Positions 1 through 11,611 of a DNA stretch of 64,000 nt are shown here, piece by piece. The stretch lies in the NCBI GenBank assembly GCA_963819845.1, contig CAWFXQ010000014.1, forward strand, positions 299,687 to 363,686, read 5' to 3'. Position 1 is the stretch's first letter. Every line of letters starts with the position of its first letter. The position numbers and the translations under genes were made by a program. The stretch is from DATAGF01 sp963819845. GTDB taxonomy: Bacteria; Actinomycetota; Thermoleophilia; Miltoncostaeales; Miltoncostaeaceae. The notes beneath the pieces are model-generated. The model made no database searches. It saw nothing but the letters and a program-made list of their open reading frames with translations, and was not told the DNA's origin.

Positions 1-496
1 GCAGGCGCCGCTTGGTGCGGGGCCGCGCCTCGATCCACTCCACCGTGGCCGCGTCCAGGCCGATGCCCGCGTTGACCGCGAAGACCCGCTCCTCGCCGTC
101 CATCCCCAGCAGTCCCAGCGCGGCGTCGCGCACGCGCCCGGCGTCGAGGGCGGGCGCCAGCAGGTCCAGCGCCTGCCGCGGGTGGTTCGGCCATCCGAGC
201 GCGCGCGTGAAGACGTTGGCGTTGCCCCCCGGCAGGGGCGCCAGCGCCACGGGGCCGCCGGCCAGGGCGCCCGCGACCTCGCCCGCGATCCCGTCCCCGC
301 CCAGCGACACCACCGCGGCGGCTCCCTCCTGGGCCGCCTGGCGCGCCAGGCGGGCGCCGTCTCCCGGCGCGCGCGAGACGAACGACCACTCCAGGCCCAT
401 CGGCGCGAGCGCCCGGGCGACCTCCCCGCGCACGCCCCGGCCTGACCGGGTCGCGTTGGGGTTGACGATCAGGGCCAGCGGCCGCAGGGGCGTCAC
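1..496 (-). CDS. Diacylglycerol kinase family lipid kinase, N-terminal part
   Basis: The minus-strand translation opens with LRPLALIVNPNATRSGRG, then SLGGDGIAGEVA and LPGGNANVFTRALG. These are the nucleotide-binding GGDG and PGGN motifs of the DAGK catalytic domain (family with YegS and DgkB). Such enzymes use ATP to phosphorylate a membrane lipid such as diacylglycerol; the exact substrate cannot be read here. The gene runs off the left edge after about 165 residues, so the C-terminal half is missing. The GTG start at 496 overlaps the TGA of the upstream hydrolase gene (GTGA), which implies translational coupling and a shared transcript. Confidence 0.85.
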   Translation of the reverse strand, partial: MTPLRPLALIVNPNATRSGRGVRGEVARALAPMGLEWSFVSRAPGDGARLARQAAQEGAAAVVSLGGDGIAGEVAGALAGGPVALAPLPGGNANVFTRALGWPNHPRQALDLLAPALDAGRVRDAALGLLGMDGEERVFAVNAGIGLDAATVEWIEARPRTKRRL

Positions 497-1200
497 AGGC
501 CCGCCAGCGTCAGCTCGAGCCGCGCCAGGAAGGCGGCGACCAGCAGGTTGACCGTGCCGTCGGCGTCGGCCATCGGCATGTGGCGGGCGCCCGGCACCAC
601 CACCATCTGGGCCATGGGGAGCTCGCGGGCGAGCTCCTCCGACAGCCAGGGCGGGGTGAGGGGGTCGTCGCCCCCGGCGATGACGAGTGCCGGGGCCCGC
701 AGGCCGCCCAGGCGGCCGCGCAGGTCGGCGGCGCCGCAGGCGGCGTAGTCGGCCGCCAGGGTGGCGTCCGTGCACGCGCGCAGGGCCGCGGTCACGTCGC
801 GCGCGATCGGGCGCGATGCGTCGGCGAGGAACCCCTCGATCAGGCGCCGGCGCTCGGCGCCCGGGTCCGACGCCACCCTCTCCATGGCCTCGGCGGGCAC
901 CGGCAGGCGGGCGCCGGTCGCGATCAGGACCAGACCCTCGACCAGCTCCGGCCGCGCCCGGGCGAGCTCCAGGGCGACGACGCCCCCCAGGGAGTGGCCG
1001 ACGAGGACGCGCGGGCCCTCGACCGCCGCGACCGCGGGCGCCAGGGCCACCGCGACGGCGTCGGCGCGGTCGAGGCACGCGCCGGCCGGATGCCCGGGGA
1101 GGTCGATCGCGACCGCCCCGCCCAGGCGGGCGCTCTGGAGCGCCCAGACCCGGTGGTCGCCCCCGGACCCGTGGATCAGGATGGGCCGGGGCGCGGCTAT
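493..1200 (-). CDS. Alpha/beta hydrolase
   Basis: The product has the alpha/beta-hydrolase layout: PILIHGSGGDHRVW (oxyanion strand and HG motif), the nucleophile elbow VGHSLGGVVAL with Ser as nucleophile, the acid strand ALVIAGGDDPLTP, and GARHMPMADADGTV supplying the catalytic His. It resembles small esterases or lactonases of the MhpC/BioH type, but the substrate is unknown. The start is unsettled: the fold begins immediately after the upstream stop at 1197-1199 and no ATG or GTG sits there in frame (the codon at 1200 is ATA), so either a rare start is used or the gene starts further upstream with a long overlap. It is coupled to the lipid kinase downstream. Confidence 0.8.
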   Translation of the reverse strand: MAAPRPILIHGSGGDHRVWALQSARLGGAVAIDLPGHPAGACLDRADAVAVALAPAVAAVEGPRVLVGHSLGGVVALELARARPELVEGLVLIATGARLPVPAEAMERVASDPGAERRRLIEGFLADASRPIARDVTAALRACTDATLAADYAACGAADLRGRLGGLRAPALVIAGGDDPLTPPWLSEELARELPMAQMVVVPGARHMPMADADGTVNLLVAAFLARLELTLAGL

Positions 1201-1676
1201 CGGGCCGCCTCGAGGGCCATCCGCACCGCCGCCGCGGGGCTCGCGGCCGTCGGGCAGGCCGAGGCGCCCTCCGGCGCGCCGGGCTCGGCGATGCGCCAGG
1301 AGCCCAGCAGCACCACCGGGCGGCCGAGCCTTCGCGCGAGGCCGATCTCGGAGAGGGTGCCCCACCCGCCGCCGACCGCGATGACCGCGTCGGCGCTCGC
1401 CACGACCGCCAGGTTGCGGGCCTCGCCGACCCCGCTGCACACCACGGCGTCGGCCTCGCGCGCATCCCCGCGTTCGGTGCCCGGGAGGACCGCGGTGACG
1501 CGCCCGCCCGCCGACCGCGCCCCGCGCCCGGCCGCGGCCATCACGCCGCCCAGGCCCCCCGTCACGACGGTGGCCCCGGCCTCGGCGAGGAGCGTCCCCA
1601 CCTCTCGCGCGGCGTCCGCCGCGGCGCCCTCGTCGGGCGAGCCCTGGCCGATGACGGCGATGGCGCGGCTGGCCAC
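1197..1676 (-). CDS. TIGR00725/SLOG-type (LOG-like) nucleotide-binding protein
   Basis: 159 residues forming a single Rossmann-like domain: IAVIGQGSPDEG at the N-terminus, VVTGGLGGVMAAAGRGA, then AVIAVGGGWGTLSEIGLA. The late GGGxGTLxE motif marks the LOG/SLOG superfamily; the short length and the GGLGGVMAA motif fit TIGR00725, described as molybdenum-cofactor-carrier-like. The motif is not the PGGxGTxxE of cytokinin-releasing LOG enzymes, so I do not assign that activity. It is first in a three-gene minus-strand run with the hydrolase and lipid kinase, and lies divergent to the HAD phosphatase. Confidence 0.75.
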   Translation of the reverse strand: MASRAIAVIGQGSPDEGAAADAAREVGTLLAEAGATVVTGGLGGVMAAAGRGARSAGGRVTAVLPGTERGDAREADAVVCSGVGEARNLAVVASADAVIAVGGGWGTLSEIGLARRLGRPVVLLGSWRIAEPGAPEGASACPTAASPAAAVRMALEAAR

Positions 1677-1732
1677 CGGCCGATCCTAGTCACCGGGGGG
1701 GCGCCGGGATGCCTCTGGTACCCTCCGGCCCG

Positions 1733-2391
1733 GTGGAGAAGCTGCTCATCGCCTGTGATTTCGACGGCACCATCACCCGGCGCGACACCCTCCACCTCAT
1801 CGTCGCCCGTTACGGCGACGGCGGCCTGTGGGAGCGCATCGAGCCCCGCCTGCGCGCGGGGGAGCTGACGCTCGAGCAGGCGATGCAGATGGAGTTCGCG
1901 GGCGTCCGCGCCACCCCCGGGCATGTGCGCGAGCTCGTGCTGCGCGAGGCCGGCCTGCGGGCCGGCTTCCCCGAGTTCGTGGCCTGGGCGCGCGGGCGCG
2001 GCCACCGCCTGGTGGTGGTGTCGTCCGGGTTCCGGTCGGTCATCGACGCCGTGCTCGAGCGGGCCGGCCTGGGGCACCTCGAGGTCGCCAGCCACGAGGC
2101 CGAGTTCACGCCGCGGGGCACCCGGCTCGTCTGGGCCGACCGCGGCGAGCGGTGCGCGGTCTGCGGCCGGCGCTGCAAGCGCCACGACGTGCGCGCGCGG
2201 CGGGCCGGCGAGCCGCTGGTGCTGATCGGCGACGGGGTCTCCGACCGCTGCGTCGCGCGGATGGCCGACATCGTCTTCGCGCGCGCCCACCTCGCCCGCG
2301 ACCTCGCGATCGACGGCGTGGACTTCACCCCGTTCGAGGGCTTCGACGAGGTGCGCGAGGAGCTCGAGGCCCGGACGACCCTGGCCGCCTG

Positions 2392-2392
<1 letters not shown>
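1733..2392 (+). CDS. HAD-superfamily phosphatase, MtnX/SerB-like
   Basis: The N-terminus carries DFDGTIT, the HAD motif I with the nucleophile Asp; VVVSSGFRS supplies motif II, and LIGDGVSDRCVARMAD supplies the GDGxSD acidic motif. Size and order fit the HAD-IB group with SerB and MtnX (2-hydroxy-3-keto-5-methylthiopentenyl-1-phosphate phosphatase). A CAVCGRRCKRH segment just before motif III looks like a small metal site. I chose GTG 1733 because the first beta-strand follows at once; ATG 1709 is an in-frame alternative. The TGA overlaps the ATG of ileS, so the two are co-translated. Confidence 0.8.
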
Positions 2393-5564
<3,172 letters not shown>

Positions 5565-5568
<4 letters not shown>

Positions 5569-5828
5569 GCCCCGCCGCCCCCCCAGGCGGCGGCGCGCGA
5601 GCCGAGCAGCGCGTCGGCGTCGGCGCGCAGGCGGCCCCAGACGCGCTCGGGGTCCAGGCCGAGCCGCTCGATGATCTCGGGGAGCTGGAGCACCAGCCGG
5701 GGGTCGTCCAGGCGCAGGCCGACGACGGCGCCGTCGCCTCGCACCACGGTCACCCCCTCCTGTACGGACTCGGTCGCCATGTCGGCGAAGGGCTGGACGT
5801 TGCCGAGGCTGAAGTAGATCGCGGGCAT
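5565..5828 (-). CDS. Small conserved-looking protein of unknown function
   Basis: 87 residues starting MPAIYFSLGNVQPFADMA, followed by short beta-like segments (VTVVRGDGAVVGLRL) and an acidic helix (LPEIIERLGLDPERVWGRL). No signal peptide or membrane segment. I do not recognise the family. It lies 6 bases downstream of the thioredoxin gene on the same strand and is probably co-transcribed with it and the L,D-transpeptidase. Its stop overlaps the end of ileS in convergent orientation. Confidence 0.6.
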
Positions 5829-5834
5829 GGTCTC

Positions 5835-6170
5835 CTACGCTGGCTCGAGGTGGGCGGTCACGGCGCGCTCGAGGCGCGCCGCCTTCACGGCGCCGGCGAT
5901 GCGCTCGACCGGCTCGCCGTCGCGGAACAGGATCAGGGTCGGCAGCGTGAGGACGTCGTAGCGGACGGCCGAGCGCGGCTCGGCGTCAACGTTCAGGCGC
6001 GCCACGTCGAGCCGCCCGGCGTAGCGGGCCGCCAGGTCGCGCACCATGGGCTCGACCGTCCGGCACGGCGCGCACCAGGGGGCCCAGAAGTCGACCAGCA
6101 CCGGCACGTCTCCCCCGAGCACCTGCGCGTCCCAGTCCGCGTCGGTCACCTCGACCGGCACGGCGCTCAT
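5835..6170 (-). CDS. trxA: Thioredoxin
   Basis: 111 residues with a complete thioredoxin fold: VLVDFWAPWCAPCRTVEP carries the redox-active C-A-P-C pair, and TLPTLILFRDG carries the conserved cis-Pro. The CAPC form differs from the usual CGPC but is common in actinobacterial thioredoxins. It reduces protein disulfides in the cytoplasm with a thioredoxin reductase that is not in this window. ATG 6170 overlaps the TGA of the upstream L,D-transpeptidase gene. Confidence 0.9.
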   Translation of the reverse strand: MSAVPVEVTDADWDAQVLGGDVPVLVDFWAPWCAPCRTVEPMVRDLAARYAGRLDVARLNVDAEPRSAVRYDVLTLPTLILFRDGEPVERIAGAVKAARLERAVTAHLEPA

Positions 6171-7777
6171 GCGCGGATCGAGACCTTCATCCCGACCGTC
6201 ACCTGGTCGTAGAGCTCCTCGACGTCCTCGATGTACATGCGCATGCACCCGTGGCTGGCGGGCGTGCCGACCGAGTACCGGGCGTAGGTCCCGTGGAACC
6301 CGATGGCCGGGGCGCTGGTGCCGATCCAGCGCGTCCCCAGCGGGTTGCCGGGGCCGGGCGGGATCGACGACAGCTCGGCGGCCCAGGGCGAGTCGGGCGG
6401 GTACCAGGTCGGGTCAACCTGCTTGTCGTTGATCTCGTACTCGCCGGTGGGCGTGGGGTACGCGGACGAGCCCTTGGCGATCGGGTACGCGGCGACCACC
6501 TTGCCGTTGCGGACCAGGCGGACCCGGTACTGCGACAGGTTCGCGACCAGGCGGCCCACCATCCGCTGCACCATCTTCTCGTTGACGATGCCGGTCTGCG
6601 CCAGCTTGTAGCGCTTCTGGTAGCGGGCGATCGCCTTCTCGGTCTTGGCGTCCACGACGCCCGAGAGCTTGCCCTTCTTCGGGTAGACCTTCGCCTCGCG
6701 CAGGCGCTGCTGGAGGGTGATGACGTCGGCGCCGCGGGCCTTCCGCCCGATCTCCACCGCGCCGAAGTCCTCGGTGGAGTTGACCAGCACGACGCGCTCG
6801 GCCCGGGCGACGTTGCCGGCCCGGTCCTTCACCGTCACCTGGATCCGGTTGCGGCCCTGCGGGAGGGTGCCGACGGGCATGGCGAAGCGGCGCCCGTCCA
6901 GCTCGAGCGCCGGGGGCGCGGTGCCCGCGGCGAGGGCGTAGACGGCCTCGGCGTCGTCGGCGCTCGTCGCGTCGCGTCCCTTGACGGTCGTCACGCGCTT
7001 CCCGTTGACCGTCGCCGTGAAGACCAGCGCCGTGGGGTCGTCGGCCGTGATCGCCCCGTAGACCAGCGGCTGGTCGGTCTCGGTGAGCTGGTCGCCCTTG
7101 GCGGGGGCCGTCACGGCGAGCCGGGGGGCGGTGGTGTCCACGATCACCGCGCGCGGCCGCGCGGTGGAGTTGCCCGCCGCGTCGCGCGCGGTCACGGTCG
7201 TCGCGACATCGCCCTCCGGCAGCCGGGCGACCGTCGACCACGAGCCGGCGCGGCCGGCGAGCGCGGTGGCCTCGCCGCCCCGGTAGCCCACCGTCACGCT
7301 CGCCCCGGCCTCGGCCTTGCCCGTGAACTTCACCGCCCGGCGCGCGCGGAGCGCCCCCGGCTTCGGCGACGCGACCGCGAGCCGCGGCGCGGCCGTGTCG
7401 ACGTCGAAGCTCCAGCGCTTCCGGACGGTGCGGGCGAAGACGTTGCCGCTCGAGAAGCTCACGTCGACCTCGTGCGCCCCGTCGGGCAGGCGCGCCACCG
7501 GGGTGACCGTGAGCTCGTCGCCGGAGCCGCGCACGCGCCCCGTCACGTCCCGTCCGTCGAGTGACACCTTCAGGTCGGCCAGCCGCTCGTCGCCCTCCAC
7601 CGCGAAGGCGATCTCGGGCCGCGGGTCGGCGACGGCGCTGCCGGGGGCCGGGGTGGGGGCGTCCACCTGCGGGCGCTGGATCAGCTGGACCACGGCGAAG
7701 ACCGCAGCGGCGCCGAGCGCGACCGCCGCGATCACGAGGGTGACGATGCCACCCCGACGCGAGCCCAAGACCTGCAC
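6167..7777 (-). CDS. L,D-transpeptidase with Ig-like repeats and a peptidoglycan-binding domain
   Basis: 536 residues. Residues about 10-32 form an N-terminal membrane anchor (IVTLVIAAVALGAAAVFAVV). A long stretch (about 35-330) contains several Ig-like modules with 'DTAAPRLAV/DTTAPRLAV' repeats and 'RDAAGNSTARP'. A PG_binding_1-type module follows (about 335-400), then the YkuD catalytic domain ending in SHGCMRMY with the nucleophile Cys. It should form 3-3 crosslinks or anchor proteins in peptidoglycan outside the membrane. The many Ig-like repeats probably act as a spacer to the wall. It is the first gene of the run with thioredoxin and the small unknown gene. Confidence 0.9.
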   Translation of the reverse strand: MQVLGSRRGGIVTLVIAAVALGAAAVFAVVQLIQRPQVDAPTPAPGSAVADPRPEIAFAVEGDERLADLKVSLDGRDVTGRVRGSGDELTVTPVARLPDGAHEVDVSFSSGNVFARTVRKRWSFDVDTAAPRLAVASPKPGALRARRAVKFTGKAEAGASVTVGYRGGEATALAGRAGSWSTVARLPEGDVATTVTARDAAGNSTARPRAVIVDTTAPRLAVTAPAKGDQLTETDQPLVYGAITADDPTALVFTATVNGKRVTTVKGRDATSADDAEAVYALAAGTAPPALELDGRRFAMPVGTLPQGRNRIQVTVKDRAGNVARAERVVLVNSTEDFGAVEIGRKARGADVITLQQRLREAKVYPKKGKLSGVVDAKTEKAIARYQKRYKLAQTGIVNEKMVQRMVGRLVANLSQYRVRLVRNGKVVAAYPIAKGSSAYPTPTGEYEINDKQVDPTWYPPDSPWAAELSSIPPGPGNPLGTRWIGTSAPAIGFHGTYARYSVGTPASHGCMRMYIEDVEELYDQVTVGMKVSIRA

Positions 7778-7886
7778 CAGCCCGACCTCCCCGGAGAGCG
7801 CAGACGATACCAGCGGCCGCGGCGCCCGCCCCCGTGGGTCGGGGCGCCCGTCTCAAGGTTCACCGGAGGGCCCTTAGACTCCTGCG

Positions 7887-9659
7887 ATGGCCGAGCCCCT
7901 CCCGACCAATCGCGAGGTCGCCGGCCGCCTGCGCCTGATCGGCGACCTGCTGGAGCTGGAGGGCGCGGTGCGCCACCGGGTGCTCGCCTACCGTCGCGCC
8001 GCCGCGCGCGTCCAGGCGACCACGGTCTCGGTGGCCGAGCTCGCCGTGCAGGGGCGGGCGGTCGAGTTGCCCGACATCGGCACGACCCTCCAGGCGAAGA
8101 TCGTCGAGCTGGCCGAGACGGGGGACATCGCCGCCCTGGCCAAGCTTCGCGACCGGGTGCCCGTCGGCCTCGCCGAGGTCGCCCGCCTCGACGGCATCGG
8201 GCCCAAGCGCGCCACCGCGCTGTGGCGCGACCTCGGCGTCGAGAGCGTGAACGACCTCGCCGCCGCGCTCGCGGACGGGCGGGTGCGCGACGTCCCGGGG
8301 TTCGGGGCGGCCACCGAGACCCGGCTGGCCGCCGAGCTGGCCCGGGTCGCGGCGGCCGCGGGCGACGGCGAGGAGAGGGTGCCCATCGGCCGGGCGCTGC
8401 CGGCGGCCGAGGAGATCGCCCGCGACCTCTGCGCCGCCGTCCCCGGAGCCGTCGTCGAGCTGGCCGGGAGCCTGCGGCGTGGGCGGGAGAGCGTCCACGA
8501 CATCGACCTGGTCGCGGCGAGCGACCGGCCCGAGGAGCTGCAGGACGCCCTGGCCGGCCACCCGGCCGTGGAGCGCGAGCTGTCGCGGGGCGAGGCGAGC
8601 TCCTCGGTGGCGACCCATTCCGGGGCGCGCCTGGAGCTGGCGGTGGGGCCGCCCGAATCGTTCGGCAACCTGCTCCAGCACGCCACCGGCTCGGCGGCCC
8701 ACAACATCCGCCTGCGCGAGCTCGCGGTGCGCCAGGGGCTGTCGGTCTCGCAGCACGGCATCGTCGGCCCGGACGGCGTGCGCGCCACCCACGCCGACGA
8801 GGAGGGCGTCTACGCCGCGATCGGGCTGCATCCGATCCCGCCCGAGCTGCGCGAGGACCGCGGCGAGATCGAGGCCGCCCGCGAGGGCCCGCTGCCGCGG
8901 CTGGTGGAGCGGGGCGACCTGCTCGGCGACCTGCACGCGCACACCCGGTGGAGCGACGGCACCCTGACCGTCCCCGAGATGGTCGAGGCGGCGCGGGCGC
9001 GCGGTCACTCCTACCTCGCCATCAGCGACCACTCGCAGAGCCTGGCCATGGCGGGGGGCCTCGACCCCGACCGGGTGCGGCGGCAATGGGAGGAGATCGA
9101 CGCCGAGAACGCGCGCCGCGACGACATCGTGGTGCTGAAGGCGACCGAGGTGGACATCCTGTCCGACGGACGGCTCGACTTCGAGGGCGCGCTCCTGGCG
9201 GGCTTCGACTGGGTGACGGCGAGCGTCCACTCGTCCTTCGGCCAGGGCGCCGAGCGCTACACCGCACGCGTCGTCGCGGCGGCCGAGAGCCCCTTCGTCG
9301 ACGTGATCGGCCATCCGACGGGGCGGATGCTCGGGCGGCGGGGGCACGCCCCGGTCGACCTCGCGCGCCTCATCGCGGCGGCCGCCTCGACGGGGACCTA
9401 CCTCGAGGTCAACGCCCAGCCGCAGCGGCTCGACCTCGACGCGGACATGGCCCGCCAGGCGCTGGCGGCGGGGGCGCGCATCACGATCGGGTCGGACGCC
9501 CACTCGGGCGCCGCCTTCGACCTCATCCGCTTCGGCCTGCTCGTCGCCCGCCGGGCCGGCGCGCGCGCGGAGGACGTCGGCAACACCCGCCCCTGGAAGG
9601 AGCTGGCCGCGGCGCGGGCGGCGCGGATCGCCGCCGCGGCCGGCGCCGGGGGTCAGTGA
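7887..9659 (+). CDS. polX: Family X DNA polymerase/3'-5' exonuclease
   Basis: 590 residues, the usual PolX length. An N-terminal helical 8-kDa-like region is followed by a helix-hairpin-helix (RLDGIGPKRATALWRDLG), the nucleotidyltransferase palm (GSLRRGRESVHDIDLV, with the Asp-x-Asp metal site), and a C-terminal PHP domain (HAHTRWSDG, DHSQSLAMAGG, VIGHPTGRM, IGSDAHSG) expected to give exonuclease or AP-endonuclease activity. Role: gap filling in base-excision repair. It is divergent from the L,D-transpeptidase (109-base gap) and overlaps the end of the trehalose-phosphatase gene convergently by 7 bases. Confidence 0.93.
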   Translation: MAEPLPTNREVAGRLRLIGDLLELEGAVRHRVLAYRRAAARVQATTVSVAELAVQGRAVELPDIGTTLQAKIVELAETGDIAALAKLRDRVPVGLAEVARLDGIGPKRATALWRDLGVESVNDLAAALADGRVRDVPGFGAATETRLAAELARVAAAAGDGEERVPIGRALPAAEEIARDLCAAVPGAVVELAGSLRRGRESVHDIDLVAASDRPEELQDALAGHPAVERELSRGEASSSVATHSGARLELAVGPPESFGNLLQHATGSAAHNIRLRELAVRQGLSVSQHGIVGPDGVRATHADEEGVYAAIGLHPIPPELREDRGEIEAAREGPLPRLVERGDLLGDLHAHTRWSDGTLTVPEMVEAARARGHSYLAISDHSQSLAMAGGLDPDRVRRQWEEIDAENARRDDIVVLKATEVDILSDGRLDFEGALLAGFDWVTASVHSSFGQGAERYTARVVAAAESPFVDVIGHPTGRMLGRRGHAPVDLARLIAAAASTGTYLEVNAQPQRLDLDADMARQALAAGARITIGSDAHSGAAFDLIRFGLLVARRAGARAEDVGNTRPWKELAAARAARIAAAAGAGGQ

Positions 9660-10457
9660 GCCAGCAGCCGCAGCGCGTGGAGCACCCCGGGCGGCCCGTT
9701 CGACCTCGGCGTCGGCCCCGGCGCGGACCTCGGCCGGCACCTCGGAGCTGGCGACGGCGAGCGCCACGGCGTGGTCGAGCGCCCCCGCGTCGCGCAGCTC
9801 GCGCAGCGCCCGCCAGGCGTCGGCGTCGGTGCGGTCGTCGCCGGCGTAGAGCGCGGCGCGGACGCCGGTCCCCTCGAGCAGCTCCCGCACCGCCGTGCCC
9901 TTGTCCACCCGCACCGGCGGCCGCACCTCCAGCACCTCGCGGCCGCTCGTGGCCACGAGGCCGTGGCCGTCCGCATCTCGCGCGATCTCGCGCATCAGCA
10001 GCTCGGCGGCGGCCGGGTCGGGCGCCCCGCGGGCGTGCACGCTGAGGGTGGCGCCCTTCTCCTCCATGCGCAGGCCCCCGGTCGCCAGGCGCTGGGGCGG
10101 CCAGGTGGCGGCGAAGGCCGCGATGGCCGGGACGTGGGCGGCCACGCCGTCGGCCAGGCGCGGCCGGCCGCCGGGGAGGTGCAGCTCCATGCCGTGGTTG
10201 CCGGCGTAGGCGCAGCCGTCGAGCCCGACCAGGCGCTCGACGTCGGCCAGCCCGCGGCCGCTGACGAAGCCGAGCAGGCGCACGCGCTCGCGGAGCGCCT
10301 CCAGCGCCTCGCGCGCGCCGTCGAGCAGGCGGGCGTCCTCCGGGCGGGCCACGATCGGGGCCAGCGTCCCGTCGACGTCGCACAGCACCGCCGCCTCGCC
10401 GGGCCGGTCCCGCAGCGGCGCGAGGAGGGCGTCCAGGCGCCGGCCGGGGGCGGTCAT
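9653..10457 (-). CDS. otsB: Trehalose-6-phosphate phosphatase (frameshifted)
   Basis: HAD-type phosphatase with LCDVDGTLAPIV (motif I), LGFVSGRGLADVERLVG, AGNHGMEL, the conserved MEEKGATLSVHARGA cap segment and AGDDRTDADAW. This pattern is specific to OtsB, which converts trehalose-6-phosphate to trehalose. The frame breaks near 9698-9704: removing one base restores EVDGPPGVLHALRLLAH before the stop at 9653. The broken spot reads GTTCGAC on the plus strand where GTCGAC fits, so it is probably a consensus error. No trehalose-phosphate synthase lies nearby. ATG 10457 shares the bases CATG with the divergent transporter gene start. Confidence 0.85.
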
Positions 10458-10867
10458 GGCCGCCGACGCTAGCAGCGGGGCGCCGCCGGCGGGCGCGGGG
10501 TCCGGCGGCGGCGGCCGGGTCGCGCGCCTGGCCGCGATCGGCCTCGCCGCGGGCCTCTTCGCGGCCCTCTTCGGCGTGGGGGGCGGCGTCATCATGGTGC
10601 CGCTGCTCATCGCGCTGCTGGCCTACGACGCCAAGGTCGCCACGGCGACCTCGCTGGCGGCGATCATCTTCACCGCGACCGTCGGGACCGTCACCCACGG
10701 GGTGCTGGGCAACGTTCGACTGGTCCACGGCGCTGCTCATCGGCATCCCCGCGATGGCCGGCGTCACCCTCGGCCTGGCGGTGAAGGACCGCATCTCGAG
10801 CCGCGTCCTCACCTACGCGTTCGCCGCCCTGCTGGTGGCGGTCGCCGTCCGGCTGGCGGTCGGCTGA
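10456..10867 (+). CDS. TSUP (TauE/SafE) half-transporter, first half (frameshifted)
   Basis: The N-terminal part reads LAAGLFAALFGVGGGVIMVPLLIAL then KVATATSLAAIIFTATVGTVTHGVLGN, the GVGGG and helix pattern of TauE/SafE membrane permeases for sulfonates or sulfite. A one-base insertion at 10714-10720 (GTTCGAC for GTCGAC) breaks the frame; correcting it gives DWSTALLIGIPAMAGVTLGLAV and an end at TGA 10865-10867. The corrected protein is about 136 residues and 4 membrane segments, half the usual 8-segment transporter. Its TGA overlaps the ATG of the next half. Substrate unknown. Confidence 0.8.
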
Positions 10868-11241
10868 TGCTCGAGGCCCTCGCGGTGATCGTGCTCGGTG
10901 TCGCGGCCGGCGCCGTCGCCGGGCTGTTCGGCGTCGGTGGCGGGATCATCTTCGTGCCCACGCTGACGCTGATCCTGGGGCTGAGCCAGCTCGAGGCCGA
11001 GGCCACGTCGCTCCTCGCCATCATCCCGGTCGCGATCCTCGGCTCCTGGCGCCAGACGGTCACCGGCCAGGTGCGCTGGCGCGACGCGACGATCATGGGC
11101 GTCGTGTCGGTCGGCACGGCGATCGCGGGGGCGCTGATCGCCGACGCCGCGCCCGAGCGCGCCCTGCGGATCGGCTTCGCGATCCTCCTGGTCGCGGTGG
11201 CGGCGCAGCTCGTGCTGCGCGAAAGGGGACGGGGCGCATAA
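10867..11241 (+). CDS. TSUP (TauE/SafE) half-transporter, second half
   Basis: 124 residues: GAVAGLFGVGGGIIFVPTLTLILGL, AEATSLLAIIPVAILGSWRQ, RWRDATIMGVVSVGTAIAGALI, and a last hydrophobic helix. This is again a GVGGG half-module with about four membrane segments. It begins inside the stop of the first half (TGATG), so the two are made together and probably assemble as a heterodimer equal to one normal TSUP carrier. Two start-stop-linked halves, each with its own complete motif set, argue for a genuine split rather than a single gene broken by sequencing error. Confidence 0.82.
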   Translation: MLEALAVIVLGVAAGAVAGLFGVGGGIIFVPTLTLILGLSQLEAEATSLLAIIPVAILGSWRQTVTGQVRWRDATIMGVVSVGTAIAGALIADAAPERALRIGFAILLVAVAAQLVLRERGRGA

Positions 11242-11320
11242 TCTGCCGGGGCCGCTCAAGTCGCGCGGCGACCGGGCCGATGGATGGGCGCACGGCCCTC
11301 AACCCGGATCGAGGCAACCC

Positions 11321-11611
11321 ATGAGACGCCACACGCTCGCCGCCGCGCTCGCCGGCCTCTGCCTGGCGGTCGTGCCCGCCGCCGCCCTCGGCTCCGCGCC
11401 GCCCGAGCAGGCGCCCGCCCCGGCCCCCGCCCCCGCCCCCGAGATCGCGCCGGCCCCCGACGCCCCGGCGGCTCCGCCCGGCCTCCGCGACGACCTGCCC
11501 CAGGCGCCCCCGGCGCCCCCGGGAGAGGTGAGCCCCACCGAGCCGCCCCCGCCCGACGAGTCCCGCCCCGAGGCCCCCCCGGCCCCGCCGGGCGAGGTCA
11601 GCCCGGTTTAG
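11321..11611 (+). CDS. Small secreted proline-rich protein
   Basis: 96 residues: a signal peptide (MRRHTLAAALAGLCLAVVPAAALG) followed by a low-complexity Pro/Ala/Glu region with PAPAPAPAPE and two copies of PPAPPGEVSP. No folded domain is visible, so it is probably a wall-spanning or extracellular disordered peptide of unknown role. A CATAAT hexamer at 11237-11242, overlapping the end of the transporter gene, could be its -10 element. Its TAG and the TAG of the convergent nuoN sit together in the palindrome TTAGCTAA. Confidence 0.6.
   Translation: MRRHTLAAALAGLCLAVVPAAALGSAPPEQAPAPAPAPAPEIAPAPDAPAAPPGLRDDLPQAPPAPPGEVSPTEPPPPDESRPEAPPAPPGEVSPV

Noticed and set aside
8222..10045. A 607-residue plus-strand frame in another phase of polX
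   Set aside because: Arg/Gly/Pro-rich shadow frame; PolX motifs are all in the other phase.
11242..11320. Possible riboswitch or small RNA before the proline-rich protein gene
   Set aside because: The CTCAAGTCGC...CCGATGGATGGG stretch looked vaguely like a dinucleotide riboswitch 3' end, but I could not fold a conserved core or find the required motifs.
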